Assembly: GCA_001600695.1 (NCBI GenBank)
Contig: BCKQ01000021.1
Coordinates: forward strand, 124,001-188,000
DNA: 64,000 nucleotides
Reading direction: 5' to 3'
From: Ascoidea asiatica
Lineage: Eukaryota > Ascomycota > Saccharomycetes > Ascoideales > Ascoideaceae
Shown here: piece after piece, positions 1 to 10,735 of the stretch
Layout: each line of letters starts with the position of its first letter
Numbering within the stretch: position 1 is the first letter of the stretch
Translations under genes and position numbers: made by a program
The notes under the pieces: model-generated
What the model was told of the DNA's origin: nothing
Databases searched by the model: none
What the model saw: only the letters and a program-made list of their open reading frames with translations

Positions 1-206
1 ATTCTTGTACTTTATATATACTTTCTTCCTTCCTTTACTTATATATCTTATTCTATTTAACAAAAAATTGTTTTAAAAATTGTTCAAAAAAAATAATTTA
101 TATATAGAATATAAAATTTATTCTAATAAAAAATTTATGCTTATTTTATATTTTTTTCAAATAAGTAATTTAAAACATTGATTATAATAGAAATTCGTAC
201 TAAAAG

Positions 207-754
207 TTATTGAATTTCATTAAATTCTTTGTTTTTCTTATTAACTATTATGATTAATTAAAATATCAGAATGGTTAGTAATTTGTTAATTGGTATAGTG
301 AAGAGAGTAACATAATATATTTTATAAAATATTTCAAATACATACTATAAACCGAGTTGGTTTCACTCTTTTTCTGCTTCGCCTTGACTTTTTTAATTGA
401 ATCTATAGAATCGATATCCAATGTTGGATTATTGTCATTACTATCATTTGAATTATTTCTATTATTTATTTTATTATACCAATTTTCATTATCTTGAATT
501 GAATAATTCCAAATTTCTTTTCTTTCTAATTTCTTTTTCTCACTTTCAGTTAAATTTAGTTTAAGTAATTCAATCTCTGCTTTTTCACATATTATATTTT
601 CTTTCAATTGATTTGAATTATAATTTTTTTTATTATCTTTTAATATTTTATTTCTTTTATATTCATTGATCAATTGTTTTTTATTCAATTCAATTGATTG
701 TTTTTTCTTTAACTTAAGTTCTTTTAACTTATTTAATTTCTCTCTTGCTGACAT
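207..754 (-). CDS. SYF2: SYF2-like pre-mRNA splicing factor, C-terminally truncated (copy 1)
   Basis: Likely SYF2, a small coiled protein of the Prp19-associated spliceosome complex. Seen: the start is chosen at MSAREKLNKLKELKLKK because the upstream in-frame extension is hydrophobic and unlike the family. A charged helix (residues 1-100) leads to KLERKEIWNYSIQDNENW, which resembles the SYF2 'W.y...d...W' segment. An intron fits at 245-345 on the minus strand: GTATGT donor, TACTAAC branch point at 274-280, TAG acceptor. Splicing gives YINKKNKEFNEI, matching the conserved 'YIN.rN..fN' block. The frame then hits TAA one codon past the edge of the inverted duplication. The usual RFY.KYT-like tail is absent, so the copy appears truncated. 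It shares a divergent promoter with TFA2. Confidence 0.7.
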
Positions 755-2216
755 TTTGAATTCATGGAAAATATTATTGATCTCGATATAGTGAATTTCT
801 ATGAAATAATGGATAGTTGATATAAATACAAACAATAATTATTACTTCAACTCAGAATAAAATAGAAATCGAATTTATTTATTTATTTATTTCACCGGGG
901 TGCCCGTGGCAAGGAAGATGCAACGGATAATATTTGATTCAAACACTCACGTGCTGCTTCTGGCGATAAGCGCAGAGATGACTTTCAGTGAGTTGGAAGA
1001 TGGATTTGGTGATTGAAGAAGAAAGAAGCAACACTTGAAGGAGTAAGTGAGTGAGGAATAGAAGAAGAGAAGAAGAGATGATGGAATAGATATATTTGTT
1101 TGTTTGTTTATCCCTTTGATATCCATTGACATTCTGACCTATTAATGGTAATACATTCACTTATTACTCATATCATAGACAATAGCATAGACATAGCAAA
1201 TATATTTCAAAAATGGCAGATTTAAGTAGTCAGTTTGCAGCTTTTCAAAAGAAGATGAGAAATGCAGGCTCATCTCAATTGAAAAGAACTAATTCAGAGT
1301 TGAATAAGTCAAATACTGGTCATGCCACTGGGGTTGGAAGTGGAAGTGGAAATGGGAGTGGAAATGGATCAATAAATAGCTATCCTTCTTCGCCTTCTAT
1401 CAGTTCTCTTTCAGGAACTAGTGGTGGATTTTCACCATATAAAAGATCTAAATTAAGTGGGAGTTCCAGTCTCAGAGATATGATAAAACAAGATAGTTTA
1501 TCGAATTTAAATTTATCAGGAGGAATTNGAAGTGGAAATGGGAATGGGAATGGAATTAGTAGTTTGAAGGAAGGAAATAGTATCACAGACAATGATTATT
1601 CAAGTGCATTTTTATCATTGAAATTAAATGAAGCTGTAGATCATATAAAATCTCATGATAGACCAGTTCATTTAGATAATTTAAAGAAATTATTAGAATT
1701 TGAAGATATTGAAATAATTTTACCAAATTTGAATAGTATGGAAAGAATAAATTATGATCCAATGAAAAAAANATTAGAATATACTTCATTACATAATATT
1801 AAAACTGCAGAAGATTTAGTTAATTATCTTAAAACTTTATCAATATTCAAAGGTACAAGTGTAAAAGAATTAAGAGATGGATGGAATGGATGTTTAGATG
1901 CAATTAATTATTTAGAGAAAAAAAATGAAATTATTGTACAAAGAACTAAAAAAGATAATAATCCAAGATTAATTTGGCTTAATCATGGATCTCCATTAGG
2001 TGGAATTGATGAAGAATTTGTTAAAATGTGGAGAGAAGTAAATTTACCAAATTCAGCAGATTTACCACTGAAATTAATTGATTTAGGTTTAAAACCCACA
2101 AGTGTTGATCCTTCAACAATTAAGAAAACTGTAACTACAGAAAGAAAAAAAACTAAAAGAAAAAGAAGTTATAAAATTACTAATACTCATATGAGAGGTA
2201 TTTTAAAAGATTATAA
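213..2216. repeat. Inverted duplication, arm A (SYF2-TFA2)
   Basis: This 2,004-bp arm is repeated in opposite orientation at 45619-47629 (2,011 bp). The differences I found by eye are two base changes in TFA2, one extra A in the TFA2 leader (near 1180), and an AGAAGAAG unit present twice here and three times in arm B. The last two account exactly for the 7-bp length difference. Ambiguous bases sit at homologous positions in both arms (1528 and 1772 here; 46307 and 46063 there). Homology stops inside SYF2 exon 2 at one end and at the TFA2 stop codon at the other. It may be a real recent duplication or an assembly artefact. Confidence 0.95.
755..1212. promoter_or_regulatory. Divergent SYF2/TFA2 promoter with GC block
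   Basis: This is the interval between the two start codons. It holds a G+C-rich stretch (about 893-960) with CCGGGGTGCCCG, which contains a CGG-N5-CCG arrangement as bound by Zn2Cys6 regulators. It also has CACGTG at 948-953 and a GA-rich repeat near 1060-1080 that differs in unit number from arm B. The regulatory reading is inferred. Confidence 0.5.
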
Positions 2217-2220
2217 ATAA
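1213..2220 (+). CDS. TFA2: TFIIE beta subunit Tfa2 (copy 1)
   Basis: Small subunit of general transcription factor TFIIE, acting in the RNA polymerase II preinitiation complex with Tfa1. The 335 aa compare with about 328 in S. cerevisiae. Residues 1-120 are Ser/Gly/Asn-rich linker. Two winged-helix regions follow (about 130-200 and 200-265), with FKGTSVKELRDGW, RTKKDNNPRLIW and GIDEEFVKMW. The C-terminus has LGLKPTSVDPSTIKK, a basic KKTKRKR stretch and NTHMRGILKDY, all typical of Tfa2. Two codons contain an ambiguous base (1528, 1772). The homology shared with copy 2 ends at the last sense codon, so the 3' flanks differ. Confidence 0.93.
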   Translation: MADLSSQFAAFQKKMRNAGSSQLKRTNSELNKSNTGHATGVGSGSGNGSGNGSINSYPSSPSISSLSGTSGGFSPYKRSKLSGSSSLRDMIKQDSLSNLNLSGGIXSGNGNGNGISSLKEGNSITDNDYSSAFLSLKLNEAVDHIKSHDRPVHLDNLKKLLEFEDIEIILPNLNSMERINYDPMKKXLEYTSLHNIKTAEDLVNYLKTLSIFKGTSVKELRDGWNGCLDAINYLEKKNEIIVQRTKKDNNPRLIWLNHGSPLGGIDEEFVKMWREVNLPNSADLPLKLIDLGLKPTSVDPSTIKKTVTTERKKTKRKRSYKITNTHMRGILKDYK

Positions 2221-2921
2221 TTTCTCATTTTACTTATTTGTAACTCAAGCCAGTTGATTTTATTTGAGAGCTTAATTTTTCCCATTGTAAAAGCTTGAAT
2301 ATATTATGTTCTTGAATTCAAAAAAAAAGTTTCAAGTAAAAAAAATGAAAAAAATAAATTCGAAAAAATCAAAAAAATACAAATTCAAAAAAAAATTTAA
2401 AAAGTATAAATTTTAAAAAATATAAGTTTAAAAAAGATAAATTTGAAAAATAAATTCATCCTAGAACTGAAAGACAGAAAAATTTCGGAAAATACCAAAT
2501 TTTAAATGAATTAAATATTTCATTATCAGTATAAGATCAATTTATTTTATGATATATATTATAATGAAAAATATGTTTGCGGTTTTCAAGTTTTTCCTAA
2601 ATTTTGTCAATGAGTTTGTTCAATTTGATAAATAGTCGATATTAAAAGAAAGTGGAAGTTCAAAATGAAAAAAAAATTTCCCATTTATAAATGATACCAG
2701 AATCCCTTTTTTTTTTTTTTTTTTTCACGTTTTTTAATATCAGAATGATAATTTTTATTTATTCTACTTCTAATAATTCATTTTTATGATTTTTAAATAC
2801 AAAATTTGAATATATTAACAAAATATACATATAAAAAGAAAATAAAACTATAAAATATCTACAATTTTTTTTGAATAGTTATTATTATTTAAAATATTAC
2901 AAAGATTAACTTAAATTTTTT
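2221..2921. other. Convergent intergenic region, A/T-rich
   Basis: It lies between the 3' ends of TFA2 copy 1 and HSP78. It holds A-runs with a loose recurring 'aaattcaaaaaa' pattern (2320-2450) and a long T run near 2710. No GC block and no gene were seen. Confidence 0.6.
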
Positions 2922-5492
2922 TTATTTAACAGTTAATTTATTATGTTCATCAACATCAACATGAACAATTGAACCTCCTTTTATATCACCTTGAATAATT
3001 AATTTTGCCATTGGATTTAAAATTGATTTATGTATTAATCTATTTAAAGGTCTTGCACCATATCTTGCATCATAACCATAATCAACTAACCAATTCTTTG
3101 CTTTTTCACTAAGTTCAACTTTTATTTGTTTTTCTTTTAATCTTTCTTGAATTTCTTTAAATCTAATATCAATAATTCTAAATAAAGAATTTTTTGATAG
3201 TCTATTAAAAACAATAATTTCATCAATTCTATTAATAAATTCTGGAGAATAATTATTTCTCATTTCATTTATAACTTTTTTCTTTGTTTGTTTTGAAACA
3301 ATACCAGTTTCATCACCATTAATTTCACTATCAGCAAGTAAAATATTTTGACCAATATTTGAAGTCATTACAATTATTGTATTTTTAAAATCAATATTAT
3401 GACCTTGAGAATCTTTTAATTGACCTTCATCTAAGACACCTAATAATAATTTACTTATATCAGGATGAGCTTTTTCAAATTCATCTAAAAGAATTATAGA
3501 ATATGGTTTACGTCTTACAGCTTCAGTAAGTTCACCATTATTTTCATAACCTATATAACCAGGAGGAGCACCAATTAATCTTGAAATTGTATGTTTTTCT
3601 TGAAATTCACCCATATTAAATCTAATTATAGAATTTTCATTATCAAATAAAAATTCTGCAAGAGATTTTGTTAATTCAGTTTTACCAGTACCAGTTGGAC
3701 CTAAGAATATAAAACTTGCAATTGGTCTTTTTTCACTTGTTAAACCAGCTCTTTGTAATCTAACAGCATCAGAAACTGAATGAATTGCTTGATCTTGACC
3801 AATAACTCTTTGTTTTAAAGAATCTTCCATATATAATAATCTATCTCTATCACCTTTTAATAAAGAAGTAATTGGAATTCCAGTCATTTTTGAAATTACT
3901 AAACATATATCTTCAGTTGTAACAGAATCATGAAGTAAATTTGGTATTAATTCTGAATCTATAGAATCCTTATTTGATTTAATATCTTTATTATTATTAT
4001 TATCATTTATTGAAGTTTTTGTTAAAGATTGAGTGGAAGTGGAAGTGGAAGTGGAAGAAGAAGAAGAATCTTTTGGTACTAATCTTTCTAAATCAGGAAT
4101 TGTTGAATATCTTAATTCAGAAGCTTTAGCATAATTACCATCTCTTTGAGCAATTTCTAAATCCATTTTTGCTTTTTCTAAATTAATTTTTGCATTTTTA
4201 ATTTTTTCAATAATTTTTTTTTCATTTTCCCAAATTTTTGTTAAATAATTATTTTTTTTAATTTTTTCATTTAATTTTTTAATTAATAAATTTTTTCTTT
4301 CAATTGATAAATTATCAATTTCTTTTTTTAAAGATTCTAATTCAATTTGAATTGTCATTATTTCTCTATCTAATTTTTGAATTTGATCTGGTTTTGATTC
4401 ATGTTGAAGTCTTAATGAAGAACAAGCTTCATCAATTAAATCTATAGCTTTATCAGGTAAAAATCTATCAGTTATATATCTATTACTTAAAGAAGCAGCA
4501 CTAACTAAAGCTGAATCAGTAATTCTTACACCATGATGAACTTCATATTTTTCTTTTAAACCTCTTAAGATTGAAATTGTATCATTAACATTTGGTTCAT
4601 TAATAATAACTTTTTGAAATCTTCTTGCTAAAGCTAAATCTTTTTCAATATATTTTTTATATTCATCTAAAGTTGTTGCACCAATACAATGTAAACCTTT
4701 TGATAAAGCTGGTTTTAAAAAATTAGAAATATCAATTGAACCTTCAGTTTTACCAAGATTCATAATTAAATGAATTTCATCAATAAATAATATAATTTTA
4801 TTTTTATTTTCATTATTATTTAATTCATTTAATAAATTATTCATTTTTTCTTCAATATCACCTCTAAATTTAGAACCAGACATTATTGATGATAAATTTA
4901 ATGATAAAATTTTTTTATTTTTCATTGAATCTGGTACTTCATTATTTATAATTCTTTGAGAAATACCTTCAAGAATTGAAGTTTTTCCAGTACCTGCATT
5001 ACCAATAATTATTGGATTATTTTTTGTTCTTCTTGATAAAATTTGAATAATTCTTCTTATTTCTTCATCTCTACCAATTACAGGATCTAATTTACCTTCT
5101 TTTGCTAATTTTGTTAAATCTATTGAAAATTTATCTAATACAGATTCTTGTTGTTGTTGTTGTTGTTGTTGACCTTGACCTTGATTTGGATTCATTCTCA
5201 TTTGAACTTTATTATTTGAAGAATTTGAAAAGAATCTTTTATTTATGATTAAATCATTTGGAATAAATTTATTAAATGAGTTATAAAGATTATTATTATT
5301 ATTATTATAATTATTATTATAATTATTATTATAATTATTTGATAAAGTTGAATAATTATTATGATTTAAATTTATATTATATGAAGATTTAATTAAATTA
5401 TTTGATAAATCTTTTGATAAATTTTTATAAATATTTCTTGTAAAATTATAATTTATTATTTTTGAATTTGATAACATTTTTATTTCAATCAA
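2922..5492 (-). CDS. HSP78: Mitochondrial ClpB-type disaggregase Hsp78
   Basis: Hexameric AAA+ chaperone of the mitochondrial matrix that dissolves aggregates and supports protein import and thermotolerance with Hsp70. The 856 aa compare with about 811 in S. cerevisiae. Residues 1-115 are an Asn-rich presequence and linker ending in a Gln run. NBD1 has Walker A GNAGTGKT (164-171) and Walker [10 protein letters not shown] short coiled M domain carries an inserted Ser/Thr/Asn segment. NBD2 has [10 protein letters not shown] and [11 protein letters not shown]. As in Hsp78 generally, the ClpB N-domain is missing. Met6 ([12 protein letters not shown]) may be the true start, since residues 2-5 include an acidic residue unusual for a presequence. 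One TTCTAGAA pair lies upstream at 5767-5774. Confidence 0.94.
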   Translation of the reverse strand: MIEIKMLSNSKIINYNFTRNIYKNLSKDLSNNLIKSSYNINLNHNNYSTLSNNYNNNYNNNYNNNNNNLYNSFNKFIPNDLIINKRFFSNSSNNKVQMRMNPNQGQGQQQQQQQQESVLDKFSIDLTKLAKEGKLDPVIGRDEEIRRIIQILSRRTKNNPIIIGNAGTGKTSILEGISQRIINNEVPDSMKNKKILSLNLSSIMSGSKFRGDIEEKMNNLLNELNNNENKNKIILFIDEIHLIMNLGKTEGSIDISNFLKPALSKGLHCIGATTLDEYKKYIEKDLALARRFQKVIINEPNVNDTISILRGLKEKYEVHHGVRITDSALVSAASLSNRYITDRFLPDKAIDLIDEACSSLRLQHESKPDQIQKLDREIMTIQIELESLKKEIDNLSIERKNLLIKKLNEKIKKNNYLTKIWENEKKIIEKIKNAKINLEKAKMDLEIAQRDGNYAKASELRYSTIPDLERLVPKDSSSSSTSTSTSTQSLTKTSINDNNNNKDIKSNKDSIDSELIPNLLHDSVTTEDICLVISKMTGIPITSLLKGDRDRLLYMEDSLKQRVIGQDQAIHSVSDAVRLQRAGLTSEKRPIASFIFLGPTGTGKTELTKSLAEFLFDNENSIIRFNMGEFQEKHTISRLIGAPPGYIGYENNGELTEAVRRKPYSIILLDEFEKAHPDISKLLLGVLDEGQLKDSQGHNIDFKNTIIVMTSNIGQNILLADSEINGDETGIVSKQTKKKVINEMRNNYSPEFINRIDEIIVFNRLSKNSLFRIIDIRFKEIQERLKEKQIKVELSEKAKNWLVDYGYDARYGARPLNRLIHKSILNPMAKLIIQGDIKGGSIVHVDVDEHNKLTVK

Positions 5493-6788
5493 TTATATTG
5501 GAAGTAATGAATATTAATGAATAATATGATGATAAATAAAAGCATTTCAAAGATCTTTGAATTTTAAATAATTGAAATTAATTTACTACTTATATTTATA
5601 TTAATAAATATTTAAGTCTATTGAATATTATTCATTTAGATATTAAACCTTTATTTTGATAATTTAAGTCACATTGTCAGAATCCTTATGTATTATCACA
5701 ATAGTAATAGTAATACTAGTAGTAATAAGCAAGGCCGAAGCTTGTTGCAGGTCATGAAAAACAAATTTCTAGAACCATTCCGAAACCCGGAGAAATTCGA
5801 AGAAGAAGGAAGAAGAAGACCCACAGCTCTGGATCCGAGAAGAAGAAGACGAGAAGAATCTGGAAGAAGAAGAAGAATCTGGAAGAAGAAGAAGAAGAAG
5901 AAGAAGAAGAAGAAGAAGGAAGAATCTGGGAGTATCTGGGAGAAGAGGAGGAGAAGAGGAGGAGGAGGAATTGTGGAGGCATTGTAGAATGATGTCACGT
6001 TTGAACGGCCGGAAGTATCATATCCGGTCTATCTCCAATTCGTTCTTCTTCTTCTTCCTTCTATTACCAAGTGCTTTTAGTATTTTAATATTTTAATATC
6101 AGTTTGCAAACTACTACTTCATAAGAACTTCAGAGAAACTTCAGAGAAACTTCAGAGCTGTGAGAAGAAAGATCCGGTTTCAATTGATATAGAATAACTT
6201 CAGAAGAACTTGTAGTTACTCTCTTCTTTCTCTTCAATGTAAAAAATAAATGCTTTCTTCATTTTCATTTTCATTTATTTCATCCTTGGTACTTCTCATT
6301 CGCACCAAATATTCGGTTCACTGACTACAACCCCCATGTTTGACCATTATTAACTACATAACTACTACTCTACACCAGTAACTCCAGTAACTGATTTCAA
6401 TTATTAAAGGGACTATTACTTACAAAACCACTTACACTTTAAAATAATCTCCATTTACTACAATCACTAACCCTGTCTTTACTGACATAACTTTTTTCTA
6501 ATTTTGGTATGTTTTATATTTGATTTATTTTTAATATAAGATAAATTTTTCAAAATGCGGTTTTTTAAATGTTAAATATTTTATAAAAGAGTGAAAAAAA
6601 AATATATATATACTATATGTATATATACTAAATATATATAATATTTAAAGTAATTGTAAATTTAAAATATTTTAATCAATCAATCATATCTGAATATATT
6701 CAATTACTTATATTCAATTAATTATCTCAATTATAATACTTATTAACTAAATAAGTTATTAACAAAAGAATAATTTCATTCTATTGAC
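5493..6788. promoter_or_regulatory. Divergent HSP78/BUR1 promoter with GC block and (GAA)n tract
   Basis: This 1.3-kb interval between start codons contains a GC-richer block at about 5730-6035. A perfect TTCnnGAA heat-shock half-pair lies at 5767-5774, plausible for HSP78. A long GAA/AAG microsatellite covers about 5795-5920, and a CGG-N11-CCG site lies at 6010-6026. Three copies of 'acttcagaga' follow near 6128-6155. The region near BUR1 is A/T-rich. Open frames here are by-products of the GAA tract. Confidence 0.55.
6010..6026. promoter_or_regulatory. CGG-N11-CCG site (Zn2Cys6 type)
   Basis: An inverted CGG/CCG pair spaced by exactly 11 bases (6013-6023), the geometry bound by Gal4-like regulators. 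The factor is unknown, and a chance match is possible even though G+C is scarce here. Confidence 0.3.
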
Positions 6789-8786
6789 ATGAATAGATAT
6801 TCTAATAACAGTAATAATAATATTAGTAGTATTAACAATAACATTAATAATAACAACAACAACAACAATCCTTCATCCACTTTATCAACTGATGTTTCTT
6901 TCTCTTTTCAATCTACTGAAACTTCATCTTCATCTTCATCTTCATCTTCATCTAAATTAAAAACAAAAAGTTCAATAAATTCTAAAGTTAATTTACCAAA
7001 ATCAAAATCAAAATCAAAATTAAAATCAAAATTAAAATTAAAATTAAAATTAAATTCAAGAAATATTATTAAACAATTATATAATAAAAATTTTTATCCA
7101 TTACCTTCTTTAAATGATTATGAAAATTTTAATAAATTAGGTCAAGGTACTTTTGGTATAGTTTCAAAAGCAACAAAAAAAGATAATAAAAAATTAGTTG
7201 CAATAAAAAAATTAAAACCATTTGAACAAGATAAAAATGGTTTTTCAATAACTTCATTAAGAGAAATTTTAATTTTAAAAAATCTTAAAAATAAAAATAT
7301 TATTCAAATTATTGATATAATATCAGAAAAAAGAAATGATAAAAAATATTCAAATGGTGTTTCTTTAGATTTTTTTATGGTAACTCCATATATGCCTTCT
7401 GATTTATCTGGAATTTTACAAAATCCAAGAATTAATTTAAATTATTCAAATAAAAAATGTATTTTATTTCAATTATTAAATGCTATTTCTTATTTACATC
7501 AAAATAATATCATTCATAGAGATATAAAAACTTCAAATATTTTATTAAATTATAATGGTACTTTAAAATTAGCTGATTTTGGTTTAGCAAGAAAATATTT
7601 TGGTTCAAAAATTTCAATTTTTTTAAAAAATGGTTATCCAAAAAGTAATAAAATTTTAACTCCAACTGTTGTTACACGTTGGTATAGAGCTCCAGAATTA
7701 GTTTATGGTGAAATTAAATATACTCCTGCTATTGATATTTGGAGTATTGGTTGTGTATTTGGAGAATTATTTACAAAAAAACCAATAATTTCTGCAAATT
7801 CAGATTTAAATCAAGGTATTGAAATTTTTAAATTATGTGGTACACCACAATTAAATATTGAAACTTTAAATTATTATAATAATTTACCAAATTTTAAATC
7901 AATAAATTTATCAAATTTTAATTTTTATAATTCTTTTAATCAATTTTTTTTAAAAAAAATGTATAATGATATTTATGCTATAAAATTTTTATCAAAATTA
8001 CTTAATTTAAATCCATTTAAAAGAATTAATTGTTTTGAAGCTTTAAATGATAATTATTTTAATATTAATCCAAAAGCTTGTAAACCAGAAGAATTACCAA
8101 CTTTTGAAGAATCTCATGAAATTGATATAAATAGATTTAAAGATGAAGAACAACAATTAAAAGCAATTAATAATATTAATAATATTAATAATATTAATAA
8201 TATCAACCCTAATGATAATATTCCAATGAATTCAAATAATAACTCTACCTTCAATGATCCTCAATTACAACCCAATAATGATTATAAAAATTATGAAAAT
8301 TATAATAATTATAATAATTATAATAATTATAATAATTATGAAAATATTGAATATAATCAATCAATACAAAATTCAAAAATTCAAAAAACAAATTCTACAA
8401 CTTCATTTTCAAGTATAAATAATAATAATAATAATAATAATAATCAAAGAATTCCTTATTCTTCAACTTCAAAATGGGGTTCATCTGTTCCTCAAACTAA
8501 TTCAAATCCTAATGATAATTACAATGAAGGAAATACTTTCAAAAATCACCAAAATAATATTTATAGAGATCAAATTGATTATAGAGAACCTATAGATTAT
8601 AAAGAATCAATAGATTATCGAAATACTTATAGTTCTCAATCAAATCAAGAAAATATTTCAGATACTCGTAAACGAAGAAGAGAATCATCATCATCATCTT
8701 CTTTAAAACCTTTAGGTTATGAAAAACCTAAATTATCTTCTGATGATCCAACAAATAATATTCCTACTGTAGATCTTGATTATTGA
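6789..8786 (+). CDS. BUR1: Cyclin-dependent kinase Bur1 (CDK9-like)
   Basis: Catalytic subunit of the BUR complex, which phosphorylates the elongation machinery in the nucleus. The 665 aa run as follows. An Asn/Ser-rich N-tail is followed by a striking KSKSKLKSKLKLKLK repeat (71-88). The kinase domain spans about 112-430: GQGTFG loop (118-123), catalytic Lys140, SITSLREI as the PSTAIRE-equivalent helix (153-160), HRDIKTSN (243-250), DFGLAR (263-268), and activation segment TPTVVTRWYRAPE (291-303). DLSGILQNPRINL (205-217) is characteristic of Bur1 rather than Cdk7, Cdk8 or Ctk1. The Asn/Tyr-rich C-tail has NIN and NYN tandem repeats and an RDQIDYREPIDYKESIDYR repeat near 595. Confidence 0.86.
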   Translation: MNRYSNNSNNNISSINNNINNNNNNNNPSSTLSTDVSFSFQSTETSSSSSSSSSSKLKTKSSINSKVNLPKSKSKSKLKSKLKLKLKLNSRNIIKQLYNKNFYPLPSLNDYENFNKLGQGTFGIVSKATKKDNKKLVAIKKLKPFEQDKNGFSITSLREILILKNLKNKNIIQIIDIISEKRNDKKYSNGVSLDFFMVTPYMPSDLSGILQNPRINLNYSNKKCILFQLLNAISYLHQNNIIHRDIKTSNILLNYNGTLKLADFGLARKYFGSKISIFLKNGYPKSNKILTPTVVTRWYRAPELVYGEIKYTPAIDIWSIGCVFGELFTKKPIISANSDLNQGIEIFKLCGTPQLNIETLNYYNNLPNFKSINLSNFNFYNSFNQFFLKKMYNDIYAIKFLSKLLNLNPFKRINCFEALNDNYFNINPKACKPEELPTFEESHEIDINRFKDEEQQLKAINNINNINNINNINPNDNIPMNSNNNSTFNDPQLQPNNDYKNYENYNNYNNYNNYNNYENIEYNQSIQNSKIQKTNSTTSFSSINNNNNNNNNQRIPYSSTSKWGSSVPQTNSNPNDNYNEGNTFKNHQNNIYRDQIDYREPIDYKESIDYRNTYSSQSNQENISDTRKRRRESSSSSSLKPLGYEKPKLSSDDPTNNIPTVDLDY

Positions 8787-9001
8787 AGATTAAAATGATT
8801 TAATGACTATTCTTAAGATAAAAAAAAAATAAAAAAAAAGAAAAAACAACTCAGATTTATATTTATTTATTGTATTAATTAATTAATTAGTTGAAATTAT
8901 GGTATCTGAAATAAAAAAAAAAAAAAAAAGTTAATGTAAAATAAAAAAAAAATTATTATATATATACAGTATATAAAAAAATATTAATGGTTTACTTTTT
9001 T

Positions 9002-10327
9002 TTATTTATAAGAATTTCTTGCTCTCATCATTGTAATTTTTTGTAATTTATGTAAATCTTTTAAAGTAAAAGCAAATAAAAACAGAACTGAGAAACAACT
9101 AAAAATAATAATAATTGCATAACCCCAATTTGAAGTTTCAATATAATTTTCAAGATTCATACCATAAACACTTGCAACATAAATTACAGCACCTAAACCT
9201 AATAAACCAATTGAAAATCTTAAACTTAATAACATTAATTGATTTCTATTTGAATCTAAAATAATATTTATAATTTCTTCAGTTGTTTTAACATTTGAAA
9301 TTAAACTTTCAACAATTTGTACAATTTCATCACAATGTTTAAAATATGTTTCTAAAAGCATTTCAACTTCTGCATGATCATTAATATCTAATCTTGGATT
9401 TGTTAAATAAAGACTTGATAAAATATCATCTTGATCTAAAATATCATCAATAACATTTCTAATTAATTTTGCTTTTTGATAAAAATTTGATAATTTTTTA
9501 TTTTGAATTAAAAGATATCTTAAATTTTGACTATCTATATGATTTTCTAAATCAGATAATATACCTTTAATTATTGTTCTATTAACTTTCATTTCAGATT
9601 CAAGATTTGAAATTACTGAGATGAATATAGCTTCTAAAGCTCTAATTTCATAAGGTAAATCTGAATCTTTAGATTTTAATCTTATTTGAAGATCATATAA
9701 AAATTGATTAGTTGCATGAGAATTTGCAGAATTAAAAGAATCAAAAATTACAACATTATTTGATCTAATTATAGCTCTAATATTTAAAAGATTAACTAAG
9801 ATAAAATTTTGTCTAACTAAGATATATGGTACAATATTTGATTGACTTGTTAATTTATAATCAATTTTTCTAATATCTCTTGGTTGTAAATGATATTTTA
9901 AAATTAAATCAGATCTTTTTAAATATGCAGAAGATGAAATTAAATTTCCAAATGAATCAAAAGCAGTTGATTTTATTGAATTATTTTCAGATAATATTGG
10001 AGAAGTTATTGCAGATCTATGAGTTAAATTTCTTTCTAATAATTCATTATTAAAATCATCATTTCCATTATTTATATTACTATTCTTCTCAAATTTTGTA
10101 GATTTATTTATTTTAGGAATATTAATATTTGAAAATATTCTACTTTGCTTGAATTTTGAAAAAGAATTGATTGAAAACAATCTTGAATTAGAATTTGGAT
10201 ATTGTGAATTGAATATTGGATTAAGGTAACCAATTCTTTGAGAAGTTTTAAAAAGGATTTTCACTGAATTTAAAGAAGCATATTCGGATAAAAGAATTGA
10301 AGCTTTGGGAGTTACAAGAAAGACCAT
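9002..10327 (-). CDS. MRS2: Mitochondrial CorA-type Mg2+ channel (MRS2/LPE10 family)
   Basis: Inner-membrane magnesium channel of mitochondria, needed for matrix Mg2+ and group II intron splicing in yeast. The 441 aa include an N-terminal mitochondrial-type presequence. The soluble domain has LQPRDIRKIDYKL (family start of the conserved core), LPYEIRALEAIFISV, and long helices. Two membrane segments (about 367-387 and 397-417) flank the YGMNLEN signature (about 389). The sequence alone does not separate Mrs2 from its partner Lpe10/Mfm1. Its divergent neighbour is now the copia element. Confidence 0.87.
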   Translation of the reverse strand: MVFLVTPKASILLSEYASLNSVKILFKTSQRIGYLNPIFNSQYPNSNSRLFSINSFSKFKQSRIFSNINIPKINKSTKFEKNSNINNGNDDFNNELLERNLTHRSAITSPILSENNSIKSTAFDSFGNLISSSAYLKRSDLILKYHLQPRDIRKIDYKLTSQSNIVPYILVRQNFILVNLLNIRAIIRSNNVVIFDSFNSANSHATNQFLYDLQIRLKSKDSDLPYEIRALEAIFISVISNLESEMKVNRTIIKGILSDLENHIDSQNLRYLLIQNKKLSNFYQKAKLIRNVIDDILDQDDILSSLYLTNPRLDINDHAEVEMLLETYFKHCDEIVQIVESLISNVKTTEEIINIILDSNRNQLMLLSLRFSIGLLGLGAVIYVASVYGMNLENYIETSNWGYAIIIIFSCFSVLFLFAFTLKDLHKLQKITMMRARNSYK

Positions 10328-10735
10328 TCTAATATTTCTAGCCAGTCAGAGAATATCATGGTTTTTTTTATCCCAAATATGATGATAGTCTTTCAAGAAA
10401 AAAATATATTTAATTGAAATTTTCACTCAAATCAAATATATTTTGCTTTAAATTTGATTCATTTCGTTTTTGAAGCTTTAACTAAATTAAAAAATTGATT
10501 AGAAACAAGAAAAACCAGACCGGTGGGTCATGTACTATAATACAGATACAGGTTATTATACAGCTGCAAACATCGTGTTGCATATATATATAACCTTATT
10601 TTTTTTGTTTTGATTTCCCAGAAAAAATTGATGTTAAAAAGAAATGAAAATAAAGATTCTCAGGAAAAAAAGAATCACATGAATCAAACCACTAAAAGAA
10701 CTAGACAGATCTTGGATACTAAAGATCATCAATTA
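10328..10735. promoter_or_regulatory. MRS2 upstream region, cut by copia insertion
   Basis: It holds a small GC-richer patch at about 10510-10580 with ACCGGTGGG. It then runs into the 5' LTR. It was probably the MRS2/methyltransferase divergent promoter before the insertion. A short reading frame at 10610 runs into the LTR and is not considered a gene. Confidence 0.4.

Noticed and set aside
5688-5998. Open frames on both strands over the GAA tract
   Set aside because: They come from a GAA/TTC microsatellite in a promoter and give only Lys/Glu/Arg or Ser/Phe low-complexity peptides.
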